Source: Pyxidicoccus trucidator (GTDB lineage: Bacteria > Myxococcota > Myxococcia > Myxococcales > Myxococcaceae). Taken from it: a DNA stretch of 64,000 nucleotides. Below the pieces are notes generated by a model, which was given only the letters and a program-made list of their open reading frames with translations, was not told where the DNA came from and searched no databases. The stretch covers positions 1 through 64,000 of the forward strand of contig NZ_JAAIXZ010000006.1 in NCBI RefSeq assembly GCF_010894435.1, given 5' to 3'. The position numbers and the translations under genes are program-made. Each line of letters begins with the position of its first letter. Position 1 is the stretch's first letter. Positions 15,938 to 25,500 of the stretch are shown piece by piece.

Positions 15938-17635
15938 GTGATTCTCCAGGACCTCAACCGCGTTCGGCAGATCTCCGTCATCGCGGCGCGCCACGGCTTT
16001 GGCGAGCTGGCCGAGCGCGCCGGCCTGTGGCGAATCCTGGGCCGCAAGGAGAAGGTGGAAGTCTCTCCGGAGCTCCAGCGGGCCTCCACCGCCCGGCGCT
16101 TCCGGATGCTGCTGAGTGATTTGGGCCCCACCTTCATCAAGCTGGGCCAGGTGCTCTCCACCCGCGCGGACCTGCTGCCCGCCGAGTACATCGACGAGCT
16201 GTCCCTCCTCCAGGACCACGTGGTCCCCATTCCCCTGGAGCAGGTGCACGCGCAGATTCGCGACTCGCTGGGCAAGGAGGTGCAGGAGCTGTTCGCGCAG
16301 ATAGACCCCACCCCGCTGGCCGCCGCCTCCATCGCCCAGGTGCACCGGGCGATTACGCTCGAAGGCGAAGAGGTGGTGGTGAAGGTGCAGCGGCCGGGCA
16401 TCGCCGCGAGCATCGACTCGGACCTGGGCGTGCTGCGCAGCCTGGCGCGCCTGCTGGAGGCGGTGGTGGAGGAGACGGGCGTGTACACGCCCATCGGCCT
16501 CGTCGACGAGTTCGACCGGGCCATCCACGAGGAGCTCGACTTCCTCAACGAGGCGGACAACGTCCGCGCCTTCCTGGAGAACCACCGCGAGCGGCCCTTC
16601 ATGAAGATTCCGCGCGTCTACGCCGCGCTGTCCAGCCGGACGGTGCTGACGCTGGAGTTCATCCGCGGGGTGAAGATCAATCAGGCGCAGCTTCCGGAGG
16701 AGGACCGGAAGGCCATCGCGAAGAACATCCTGGAGGCCTCCTTCCGCCAGCTCTTCGACGACGGGCTCTTCCACGGCGACCCGCACCCGGGAAACATCCT
16801 CCTGCTGGAGGGCAACCGGCTGGCGCTGCTGGACTTCGGCGTGGTGGGGCGGCTGACGCGGCCCATGCAGGAGACGCTGGTGATGTTGTGCCTCGCGGTG
16901 GCGCTGAAGGACAGCGACTCGGTGGCGCGCATCCTCTACCGCGTGGGCGTGCCGGACGCGCGCGCCAACCTGGTGGGCTTCCGCAACGACATCGACGCGA
17001 TTCTCGGCCAGCACCTGGCCACCACGCTGGGGCAGGTGGACACGCGCTCGCTGCTGCGCGACTTGCTGGACCTGGCGGTGAAGTACCGCATCCGGATTCC
17101 GAAGGAGTATGCGCTGCTGAGCCGCGCGTCCGTGTCCACCGAGGGCATGCTGCGCAGCCTCTACCCGGAGATGAACATCATCGAGGTGGCGCTGCCGTAC
17201 GCGAAGGAGCTGCTGGCCGGACGGTATGACCCGTCGCAGCTCCAGGGCGGGCTGATGCGGACGATGCTGCGCTTCCAGTCCATGGCGGCGGACCTGCCCA
17301 CGCAGCTGTCGCAGATCCTCCTGGACATGGAGTCCGGCAAGTTCACCGTCACGGTCCGCGCGGACCAGTTCGAGAAGCTCAATGAGAATCTGCGCAGCGC
17401 GGCGGTGATTGCCTTCCTGGGCCTGTGCGCGTGTGGCTTCATCGTGGGGGCGTTCATCGCCTTCGCGCCCAAGCCGTGGATGTACGGCAACGTGCCGGTG
17501 CTGGGTGTGGTGGGCATCGCCGTGGCGGCGGCGCTGTTCGGCGCCGTCTTCACCTGGTACCTCTTCGGCGGGCGGCGGCTGGGCAAGGTGCGCTTGAGCC
17601 GCTGGCTGAAGAAGCCGCAGAAGAAGCGCCGGTAG
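15938..17635 (+). CDS. ABC1/AarF/UbiB-family atypical kinase
   Basis: A 565-residue member of the UbiB/ABC1 protein-kinase-like family. It starts with GTG at 15938, just after nhaA (24 bp), so cotranscription is possible. Family signatures are the KxGQ-type FIKLGQVLSTRADLLPAEY, LQDHVVPIP, VVVKVQRPGI with the ATP-binding Lys, EELDFLNEADN, HGDPHPGNILLLEG and LALLDFGVVGR. The C-terminus has two membrane helices (AAVIAFLGLCACGFIVGAFI and VLGVVGIAVAAALFGAVFTW) and a basic tail. Members act in quinone or lipid homeostasis, so this one may serve ubiquinone or menaquinone biosynthesis or a membrane lipid; the substrate cannot be told from the sequence. Confidence 0.9.
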   Translation: MILQDLNRVRQISVIAARHGFGELAERAGLWRILGRKEKVEVSPELQRASTARRFRMLLSDLGPTFIKLGQVLSTRADLLPAEYIDELSLLQDHVVPIPLEQVHAQIRDSLGKEVQELFAQIDPTPLAAASIAQVHRAITLEGEEVVVKVQRPGIAASIDSDLGVLRSLARLLEAVVEETGVYTPIGLVDEFDRAIHEELDFLNEADNVRAFLENHRERPFMKIPRVYAALSSRTVLTLEFIRGVKINQAQLPEEDRKAIAKNILEASFRQLFDDGLFHGDPHPGNILLLEGNRLALLDFGVVGRLTRPMQETLVMLCLAVALKDSDSVARILYRVGVPDARANLVGFRNDIDAILGQHLATTLGQVDTRSLLRDLLDLAVKYRIRIPKEYALLSRASVSTEGMLRSLYPEMNIIEVALPYAKELLAGRYDPSQLQGGLMRTMLRFQSMAADLPTQLSQILLDMESGKFTVTVRADQFEKLNENLRSAAVIAFLGLCACGFIVGAFIAFAPKPWMYGNVPVLGVVGIAVAAALFGAVFTWYLFGGRRLGKVRLSRWLKKPQKKRR

Positions 17636-17672
17636 GGCGGACGGACGGACGCCCCCCTGCCCTCTCCACCGG

Positions 17673-18137
17673 CTACACCGGGCGGCGGAACAAGTCGGCG
17701 AGGTCCGCGGGGAGCTGCGAGGCCACGGCCGCCACCTCGTCCTCGGGGATGCGATCTCGGATGGCGGTGAACACCACCGTCAGCACCCGAAACGCCTGGT
17801 CCACGGGGATGCGCAGGTGGTCCGCCACGTCGCCGATGAACTCGTCGCGTCCCATCCGCTTCGCATGCGAGGTGCCCCGGTGGATGGAGCAGGTGCCAAG
17901 CATGCGGCCGATGCCTCCGGGCAGCGCGCGCATCAGCTTCACGTCCTCGCCGTCCGACAGACGCCGCGCCAGGGTGCAGAGCACGGCCTCGGCCGCCCTG
18001 CTCGCATCCAGCTTGTTCACCCGCAGCTCCTGACTGTTCTGCAGCTCGTCCAGGAAGGGCTGGAGGTCCGCGGGCTCGTCCCGCTCCTTCACCGGCTCGT
18101 TGGAGACGTCGCGAGGGGGTTGCGTGTGCTGCGCCAT
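17673..18137 (-). CDS. DUF2267 protein
   Basis: A 154-residue soluble protein; the ATG at 18137 follows AAGGAGACAACCC, which decides the start over upstream options. It matches DUF2267: a helical bundle with LDASRAAEAVLCTLARRLSD, GEDVKLMRALPGGIGRML, MGRDEFIGDVADHLRIPVDQ and VLTVVFTAIRDRIPEDEVAAVASQLPADL. The last segment, with its repeated AVxxVLxExI/LPxxL, is the family hallmark. No enzymatic motif is seen. It is 190 bp downstream of a minus-strand amidohydrolase gene and might be read from it. Confidence 0.85.
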   Translation of the reverse strand: MAQHTQPPRDVSNEPVKERDEPADLQPFLDELQNSQELRVNKLDASRAAEAVLCTLARRLSDGEDVKLMRALPGGIGRMLGTCSIHRGTSHAKRMGRDEFIGDVADHLRIPVDQAFRVLTVVFTAIRDRIPEDEVAAVASQLPADLADLFRRPV

Positions 18138-18299
18138 GGGTTGTCTCCTTGCTCGCGAAGGGCGCACTGGCGCCACCTGCCCCAGTCACGGTGGCCATGA
18201 CACGCACGGCCATCAGCGAGGCGAAGACGGCACCTCCCGCCGCGAGCCCAGGGACGGGTGCCCGTCAGGACGCCCGCCCCTGTCCCCTCGGAGCCGCCT

Positions 18300-18316
18300 G
18301 CTTTTGACGAAAAAGC
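18300..18316 (-). terminator. Weak hairpin after the amidohydrolase gene
   Basis: GCTTTT-loop-AAAAGC is a 6-bp perfect inverted repeat 11 bp past the stop of the minus-strand amidohydrolase. Another 6-bp palindrome (GACGGG-TG-CCCGTC, 18253-18266) follows. Neither has a clear T-run, so termination here is tentative. Confidence 0.3.
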
Positions 18317-18327
18317 GAGTGGCATGC

Positions 18328-19635
18328 CTACTTCGCTGGCGGAGCCGCCTGGGTCAGCTCATCGAGGACCACCACGCCGCCCTTCATGACGAACCGGACG
18401 CGCTGGAGCTCGGTGACGTCCGCCAGCGGATCTCCGGAGACGGCCACCAGGTCTCCGTAGCGCCCCGGCTCCAGCGTGCCTGAATGCTGCTGGAGCCCCA
18501 GCAGCTCCGACGCCCGCGACGTGCCCGAGCGGATGGCCTCGATGGACGGCAGGCCCGCGCGGTGGAGGGCCACCAGCTCCATGGCATTGCGGCCCTGCTG
18601 CCACGCCGTGCTCGCGTCGAAGCCGCTGGCGAGCTTCACGCCGAGCTGGTGGGCCAGCGCCACCATCTTCCGTGCACCGCCCAGCCGCTCCTCGAAGCGG
18701 CGGCGCGCGGCCTCGTCGGGCGCACGCTGCACCATGGCCTCGAGGATGCCGAGGGTGGGCACCAGGAAGGCCCCCTTCTGCCGGATGAGCTCCAGCGCCG
18801 CCCGGTCCGCGTCGTGGCCGTGCTCGATGGAGTCCGCCCCCGCCGTGAGCGCATTGCGGATGGCCTCGGGGGTGTTGGCGTGAACGGCCGCCTTGCGCTT
18901 CGCCTTGTGCGCCTCGTCGATGATGACGCGCAGTTCGTCCACCGTGAGCGTGGGCTGGGCCCAGTCCGCGTAGATCTTCAGCAGATCCGCGCCCTGCCCC
19001 AGCTGCTCGCGCGCGGCGCGGCGGGCCTCCTCCACCCCGCTCACGAGCTGCGCACCGGTGGGCAGGTCCTTCACCTCGGGCGAGGTGCCGAACGGGTGGT
19101 ACGCGCCCACCGCGGCAATGCCCTTCGTGGCCACCAGCATGCGAGGCCCTTCCACCAGCCCCTGGCGGATGGCGTCGCGCAGGGCCACGTCCGCGAAGCC
19201 GCTGCCCTCGTTCTCCACGTCGCGCACGGTGGTGAAGCCGGCGCGCAAGGTGGCCCGTGCATTGGCCGCGCCCTCCAGCGCACGGGTGGCCTGGGACTTG
19301 GTGAGCAGGGTCAGCGCGTAGGCGTTCGGCGTCTCCGCCTCCCGGGCCATCAGGTGCGTGTGGCAGTCGATGAGCCCCGGCAGCACCGTGGCCGTCCCCA
19401 GGTCCACCACCTCCGTGCCCTCGGGGACTGGCAGCCCGGAGCCCACCTTCACGATGCGGTCACCCTCGATGAGGATGACCGGCTGACTCACGTACTTCCC
19501 GCTCTTCACGTCGAGCATCCGAGCGGCACGTACGGCCACGCGGCGGGGCGCCGTGGTGGGAGCGGCTGGCTGGGCGGCGACAGGCGCGGCGACAACGAAG
19601 GTGAGCAGGGACAACACACGGGCAAGCCGCTTCAC
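18328..19635 (-). CDS. Secreted amidohydrolase (prolidase-like, metal-dependent)
   Basis: A 435-residue protein with a signal peptide (VLSLLTFVVAAPVAAQ). The amidohydrolase TIM barrel shows DCHTHL as the first metal-ligand pair, GFTTVRDVE, LLKIYADWA with the carbamylation-type Lys region, AAVHANTPEAI, GADSIEHGHDAD with two His, VPTLGILEAMV and LASGFDAST, where the last metal-binding Asp is expected. Family relatives include Xaa-Pro dipeptidases and organophosphate or ochratoxin hydrolases; the closest type is the exported imidazolonepropionase-like group. The true substrate is unknown. It is followed by DUF2267 on the same strand. Confidence 0.9.
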   Translation of the reverse strand: MKRLARVLSLLTFVVAAPVAAQPAAPTTAPRRVAVRAARMLDVKSGKYVSQPVILIEGDRIVKVGSGLPVPEGTEVVDLGTATVLPGLIDCHTHLMAREAETPNAYALTLLTKSQATRALEGAANARATLRAGFTTVRDVENEGSGFADVALRDAIRQGLVEGPRMLVATKGIAAVGAYHPFGTSPEVKDLPTGAQLVSGVEEARRAAREQLGQGADLLKIYADWAQPTLTVDELRVIIDEAHKAKRKAAVHANTPEAIRNALTAGADSIEHGHDADRAALELIRQKGAFLVPTLGILEAMVQRAPDEAARRRFEERLGGARKMVALAHQLGVKLASGFDASTAWQQGRNAMELVALHRAGLPSIEAIRSGTSRASELLGLQQHSGTLEPGRYGDLVAVSGDPLADVTELQRVRFVMKGGVVVLDELTQAAPPAK

Positions 19636-19737
19636 GACGCCTCCGGTGGGAGCCAGGAACGAGGCGCAGCGTAGCCCGGAGGGGTGCGACGGCCAGGGCC
19701 ATTCTGCTCAGGGCCCTGCCGCCCACCGCCGTCCCAC

Positions 19738-21165
19738 TCAGCCCTCGGCCGTGAGCGTTTCCGTGGGAGTGGCCGTGGGCGTTTCCGTGGGAGTGGCCGT
19801 GGCAGTGGGCGTTTCCGTCTCGGCGCCGTGTGGCATCATCCACCCCGAAGCGCTCACCGTCTCGTAGCCGTTGAGCTCCGACAGCGTCATCTCCTGCACG
19901 CCGCTCACGATGGGGTTGCCGTCGGCGTCCTCGCCGAAGCCGGTGGTGGTCACCATGATGGGGTCGCCGTTCTCGGCGAAACGCCCCGTGAAGATGGCCA
20001 CGTGGCCCTGGTCGCCATTCGCCCCGGTGGCATCCCAGAACACGATGGCGCCCGCCGGCATCTGCGAGAAGTCCGAGTAGAGGCGGCCCTGGCGCTGCGC
20101 CTCGTAGAGCGCGGCGTCGGCGTTGCCCTGGCTCAGGATGGGGTCGACGACGCCGTTCGCCTGGCTGGTCGTGGCGGCCACGAACTCCAGGCACCGGCCG
20201 TTGTAGCGAGTCTCCTCGGTCTCGCCCTCGCCATAGGTCGCCAGGTTCGTGTCGGCGGCATCCACCATGCCCTCCGACGCGGTCAGGTCGGCGGAGCCCT
20301 CGGGTGCGGCGTCGAGCGGAGGAGGAGGCGGCGGCGGGACGATGAGGATGTCCCCCGGGTGGATGTACTCGCCCCGGACGCCATGCAGCCCGCCGACGTC
20401 GGGGTTGGCCTCGCGAAGGGCCTGGACGCTCACGCCCAGCTTCGCGGCGATGACGGTGACGTTGTCATCCGCCACTACGGTGTAGGTCTCGGGCGGAGTG
20501 GCCGTCTCCGTGGGCGTCACGGTGGGGATGGGCGTCGGGGTGGGCGTGCCCGAGGTGTCCTGCGCCACGAGCAGCTTCGCGGCGCTGTCCGGGATTTTCG
20601 CCCGGTCGATGGCGGCCTGACGCTCGGGCGAGCCGGGCGGCGCGCTCAGGATCTTCAGGGCGTCCCGGCCATTCACCGTCGCGGCGAGGCGGTAGTCACT
20701 CCCGGTGCTGGCGTTGAAGGCCTCCAGGCTGTCGTAGCGCTGGCCCGAGAGCGGGTCATAGAGGGAGTCCCCCTGGCGGATGAGGGCATGCCCCGCGGTG
20801 CCCGCACGGCCATCGTCCAGCAGGAGCAGCTCCGCGCGGCCTTGCTGCGACGGGGGCAGCATCGCCAGGTAGTCGCCCGCCGCGTCCAGGCAGTTGCGCT
20901 GCCCGTCGCGGATGTTCTCCGTGAGGAGGTTGGTCGCCGGCGCCGTGCCCGACGCGCCATCGAGCGCCACCGGCGTGCGGGTGGCATCCGCGGTGAAGCC
21001 ATCCTGGGGGCCCTGGGGCTTGCCGGACCCCTTGGGAGGCGCCGCCTGCTCCGTGGCGCGCTTCAGGGCCTCGCGTCTGGCGGCCTCCTCGGCCTGGCGG
21101 GCGGCCAGCTCGGCGGCGATGCGCGCGGCGTCGATACCCTGATTCGGCTGGATGGTGTTCCCCAT
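19738..21165 (-). CDS. LysM protein with CHAP/NlpC-like C-terminal domain
   Basis: A 475-residue protein with a good GGGGGAACACC site. Residues 1-45 form a charged Ala/Glu/Arg helix with no signal peptide. Residues about 70-185 are an unidentified domain that includes DGQRNCLDAAGDYLAMLPPS and GHALIRQGDSLYDPLSG, a pattern like a papain-like fold (Cys and His present). A TP-rich linker (TPTPTPIPTVTPTE), a LysM domain (YTVVADDNVTVIAAKLGVSV to PGDILIVPP, about 230-275) and a poly-Pro hinge follow. Next comes a CHAP/NlpC-like domain (NGRCLEFVAATTSQANG, AGAIVFWDATG, QGHVAIFTGRF) with candidate Cys and His, then a TPT/ETPTATPTE tail. It may act on peptidoglycan or be a specialised effector; export is not explained. 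Confidence 0.75.
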   Translation of the reverse strand: MGNTIQPNQGIDAARIAAELAARQAEEAARREALKRATEQAAPPKGSGKPQGPQDGFTADATRTPVALDGASGTAPATNLLTENIRDGQRNCLDAAGDYLAMLPPSQQGRAELLLLDDGRAGTAGHALIRQGDSLYDPLSGQRYDSLEAFNASTGSDYRLAATVNGRDALKILSAPPGSPERQAAIDRAKIPDSAAKLLVAQDTSGTPTPTPIPTVTPTETATPPETYTVVADDNVTVIAAKLGVSVQALREANPDVGGLHGVRGEYIHPGDILIVPPPPPPPLDAAPEGSADLTASEGMVDAADTNLATYGEGETEETRYNGRCLEFVAATTSQANGVVDPILSQGNADAALYEAQRQGRLYSDFSQMPAGAIVFWDATGANGDQGHVAIFTGRFAENGDPIMVTTTGFGEDADGNPIVSGVQEMTLSELNGYETVSASGWMMPHGAETETPTATATPTETPTATPTETLTAEG

Positions 21166-21420
21166 GGTGTTCCCCCTCGTGCGTCTCTGTAGAGCGTGCC
21201 GGGTACGCCTGAATTGTCGGATGCCCGAAGGAGGCGGGTGAATTAAGCCGAATTAAATGGGCCCGCCCGGGCGGCCCGCCTGGGGCCCCTCCCCTCAGAG
21301 CTCTGACACTTCCACGGACACAACACCTCAGATCTTCGAGGAGCCAATCCTCTCCGACTTGAAGTAACACTTCGTGGCGCAGGGGCCGGCTGTCTCATGA
21401 CTCCAGATGGAGGGGGAAAC

Positions 21421-22491
21421 ATGTCCTGGAAGCACCCTGGCTCACTCACACTGCTCACGCTCTGCCTCGCCGCCTGCGGAAGCCCCGCTGGCAATGAGTC
21501 CCTCGACGCCGAGGACGCGGCGCTCGAAACACCCGACACGCCGTTCCCGGCAGTCGATGAGAGCCCGCCCCCGGCCTCCAGTGAGAGCCTGCCCCCGCCC
21601 CCCGTGGCCGGGCAGCCCGTGCCCCCGCTCCCCGAGCCCCGCGCGCCGCGCACGATTGTCGTGCCCAAGCACTACGCCACCATCCAGGGGGCCATCGACG
21701 CCGCCCAGGCCGGGGACACGGTGTACGTCGCGCCGGGCGTCTACTCCGAGCACGTCGTCCTCAAGAGCGGCATCCGGCTGCTCGGCGCGGGCGCCCCCAT
21801 CACCCTCTGGGACGGCCAGGGCGAGCCCCGCAACCTCATCGACTACTCGGGCGCGAGCGACGTGGAGATCTCCGGCTTCACCTTCCGGAACGTGGGCTCC
21901 GACACGTGGTGCACGATGACGAACGACCTGTACCGCTGGTGCGGCGGCAACTGGTACGCCTCGGCCATCTACGCGGACGGGCATGACGCGCAGACGTCCG
22001 CGCTCGTGACGAACAACATCTTCGAGGACAACGGCACCGCCGTGCGGCTCTACTTCCACGCGCTCGCGGACGTGCGCGACAACCTGTTCTGGAGGAACGA
22101 GCATGCGCTCGCGTTCAGCTACCTCCAGGACACGGGGCGCGTGGAAGGGAACGTCTTCTGGAAGAACACCGCGCTCGGCATCGGCGTGCAGGCGGGCTAC
22201 GTCGACATCCAGCGCAATGTCATTGCTGGCTCGTCCGTGGGCCTCGCCCATATGTACGTCCAGACGGGCGACATCCGCTGCAACGTCTTCCTGCTGAACG
22301 AGAGCTCCGTCGTGGAGACCCATGCCGTCCCGTCCCGGGTCGTCCTGGGCGAGAACGGCAACGTCGAGGTGGATCCGCTCTTCAGGGACCCCGACGCGGG
22401 CGACTTCCGCCTCCACCCCGACTCCCCGCTGAAGCACGCGGAGTGCCTGGGCGACGTCTCCTTCGAGGGCCTGGGGCTCGTGACGCCCTGA
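21421..22491 (+). CDS. Right-handed beta-helix lipoprotein
   Basis: A 356-residue protein. The ATG at 21421 follows GGAGGGGGAAAC and starts a lipoprotein signal with lipobox LAAC. A Pro/Ser/Glu-rich linker covers residues about 25-75. Residues about 78 onward form a pectate-lyase/NosD-type parallel beta-helix: YATIQGAIDAAQAGDTVYVA, PGVYSEHVVLKSGIRLLGAG, then rungs such as GFTFRNVGSD, VTNNIFEDNG, VRDNLFWRNE, VEGNVFWKN, IQRNVIAGSS, IRCNVFLLNES, ending with a typical DPLFRDPDAGDFRLHPDSP. No catalytic residues could be assigned, so it may bind or cleave polysaccharide at the cell surface. It is divergent from the LysM gene. Confidence 0.88.
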   Translation: MSWKHPGSLTLLTLCLAACGSPAGNESLDAEDAALETPDTPFPAVDESPPPASSESLPPPPVAGQPVPPLPEPRAPRTIVVPKHYATIQGAIDAAQAGDTVYVAPGVYSEHVVLKSGIRLLGAGAPITLWDGQGEPRNLIDYSGASDVEISGFTFRNVGSDTWCTMTNDLYRWCGGNWYASAIYADGHDAQTSALVTNNIFEDNGTAVRLYFHALADVRDNLFWRNEHALAFSYLQDTGRVEGNVFWKNTALGIGVQAGYVDIQRNVIAGSSVGLAHMYVQTGDIRCNVFLLNESSVVETHAVPSRVVLGENGNVEVDPLFRDPDAGDFRLHPDSPLKHAECLGDVSFEGLGLVTP

Positions 22492-22536
22492 AGTACCCCC
22501 ACCCGCTGGAAGTCGCGGGGGCGCTGGCGGCGCGGT

Positions 22537-22555
22537 GGAACGGAAGCTCCGTTCC
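22537..22555. terminator. Bidirectional hairpin terminator
   Basis: GGAACGGA-AGC-TCCGTTCC is a perfect 8-bp stem between the converging beta-helix and RND pump genes. There is no T-run, but the position fits a shared terminator. Confidence 0.55.
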
Positions 22556-22558
22556 GCG

Positions 22559-25500
22559 TCAGCCGTGCGTGGCGGGCCGGGCCTCGTCGGTGCGAGGCGG
22601 GTGCGCGGGCGGCCTGGCTTCGTCGTCCGGCTTCTTGCCCATCATCGTCCCCAGCCGCGTCTTCATGCGGTCCGCCACCACGTAGAAGGCGGGCACCACC
22701 ACGAGGCTGAGCACCGTGGATACGGACAGGCCGCCCAGCACGGCGATGGACATGGGCGCGCGCGTCTCCGAGCCCGCCCCCAGCGCCAGCGCCGCCGGCA
22801 CCGCCGCCATCATCGTCGCGGTGGACGTCATCAGGATGGGCCGCAGCCGCACCGGGCCCGCGCGCAGCATGGCCTGGATTGCATCCGCCCCGCGCTCGCG
22901 CTCCTGGAGCGCGTAGTCCACCAGGATGATGGAGTTCTTCTTCACGATGCCCATCAGCAGCAGCAGGCCAATCATGCTGAAGATGTTCAGCGTGCTGCCC
23001 GTGGCCAGCAGCGCGAAGGCCGCGCCCGCCACCGACAGCGGAAGAATCGTGAGCACCGTGACGGGGTGCAGGAACGAGTTGAACTGCGCGCCCAGCACCA
23101 TGTACGCCACGCCAATCCCGAGGAAGAGCGCGAAGAACAGGCTGCTCATCGAGTCGCGGAAGGCCACGCTCGCGCCGCCTGGCACCACTCGCACCCCGCC
23201 CGGCATGTCCTTGGAGAGCTGGTCCACCGTGGCCAGCGCCTCCTCCTGATTGGAGCCCGGCGCCACGTTGGCGAAGACGCTGATGGCGCGCTCACGGTCT
23301 CTCCGGGTAATCGCCTGCAGCGCCGGGCGCTCCTCCTGCGTCACCAGCGAGGACAGCGGCACGAGCGCGCCGCTGGAGGTGCGCACCTTGAGCAGCGACA
23401 GGTCCTCGGGCCGCGAGCGCTGCCCGGCCAGCAGGCGCAGCCGCACGTCGATGCGCCGGCCGCCCGTGCTGTACTTGCCCACCCGCACGCCGCCCACCAG
23501 CGCGTTGATGGAGGACGCCACCGCCTCCATGGGCACGCCCAGGTCCGCCGCGCGCGCCCGGTCCGGCGTAATACGCAGCTCCGGCATGCCCAGCTGGTAG
23601 TCGGTGTCCACGTCCACCACCTTGCCGGTGGCCTGGAGCTTCTCGCGCATCTCCTGGCTGGCCGACACCAGCTGGTCCCAGTCCGAGCCGCGCACGCTGA
23701 ACTCCACGGGGAAGCCGCGCTGCGCGGTGAAGCCCGCCTGCGACATGTCCTGCACCACCGCGCGCAGGCCGGGAATGCTGTTGAGCTCCTTGCGGAAGAG
23801 CTGCTGCAGCTCCGACTGCGGCATGCGCTGGTCCGGCGGCGTCAACGTGAGCATCATCATGCCCGCGTTGACGCTGGAGTTGCCGCCGCCTCCGCCCACG
23901 ACTGCGAAGACGCTTTGCACCTCCGGCCGCGAGCTGGCGATGGCCTCCGCCTTCTGGAAGATTTGATTGGTCTCCTCCAGGCTGCTGCCCACCGCCGTCT
24001 GCAGGCGCACCGTCAGCCGGCTCTGGTCCTGCGAGGGCACGAACTCGCCCGGCAGCGCGCGGAAGGCGAACACACTGAGGCCCAGGAGCACCACCGCCGA
24101 GGCCAGCACCCACCAGGGGCGCTTCAGGCCCCAGCCCAGCGCCCGCTCGTACACGCGCTCCAGCTTCGAGAAGGCCCGGTCCACCCACACGCCCACCTTG
24201 CTGCGGCCCTCGCGCGACGTCTTGAGCAGCTGCGCGCAGCGCGCCGGCGCCAGCGTAATCGCCTCCACGTAGGACAGCAGCACCGCCACGCACAGCGTCA
24301 CGCCGAACTGGAGGAAGAACTTGCCGATGATGCCCTTCATGAAGACGACGGGCAGGAAGATGGCCACCACCGCCAGCGTGGCCGCCAGCGCGGCGAAGGT
24401 GATCTCCGCGGTGCCCTCGCGCGCGGCGCGCACCCGGTCCTTCCCCTCCTCCGCGTGCCGGAAGATGTTCTCCAGCACCATGATGGCGTCGTCCACCACG
24501 ATGCCCACCGCCAGCGCCAGTCCCAGCAGGGTGAAGGTGTTGAGCGTGAAGCCCAGGAAGTAGATGACGGCCACCGTCCCCAGCAGCGACATGGGGATGG
24601 CGAGCACCACGTTCATCGTGCTCGACAGCGAGCCGAGGAACACCCAGCACACGAACGCGGTGAGGATGCAGGCCAGCAGCAGCTCGAACTCGATTTCATG
24701 GACGCTCTCCTCGATGAACTTCGTCGAGTCGAAGCGGACGCCCACCTCCATGCCCTCGGGCGCGTCCTTCTGGATCTGCGCCAGCTCCGCGCGCACGGCC
24801 TGGGCCACGGCCACCGCGTTGGCGCCGCGCTGCTTCCGGATGCCCAGCCCCTGCGCCGGCTGGCCGTTGACGCGCGTCATCCGGCGGATGTCCTCGAAGC
24901 CGTCCTCCACCAGCGCCACGTCGCGCAGGTGCACCGCCTGCCCGTCCTGCTCGCGCACCACCAGGCCGCGCAGCGTCTCCAAATCGAGCGCCTCGCCCAT
25001 GACGCGCACGTTGACCTCGCGGCCCTCCGTCTCGATGCGGCCGGCGGGCAGCTCCACGTGCTCGCGCTGGAGCGCGGCGATGACGTCCGTGACGGTGAGC
25101 CCGCGCGCATCCAGCTTCTGCGAGTCCACCCAGATGCGCACGTTGCGCTCCAGCGAGCCGCCCAGCTGCACCTCGCCCACGCCCGGCACCGTCTGCAGGC
25201 GCTCCTTCACCCGGTAGCGGGCGAAATCGCTCACCGCCTGCTGGGAGAAGGGCCCGGACACGCCGGCCCACATGATGGGCTGGTCCTCCGGGTTCGTCTT
25301 GGAGACCACGGGCGGGTCGATGTCGCGCGGCAGCGAGCGCTGCGCCTGGCTCACCCGCGTCTGCACGTCCTGCAGCGCGAGGTCCACGTTGCGCGACAGG
25401 TCCAGCTCCACGGTGATGCTGGCGCCGCCCTGGCGCGCGTTGGAGGTGATGCTCTTGACGCCCTCCACCTGCGTCACGGCCTCTTCAATCGGCTCGATGA

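Noticed and set aside
14459-17014. 851-codon open frame on the minus strand
   Set aside because: Opposite nhaA and the UbiB-like gene, whose motifs are unmistakable; same His/Arg/Gln-rich shadow composition.
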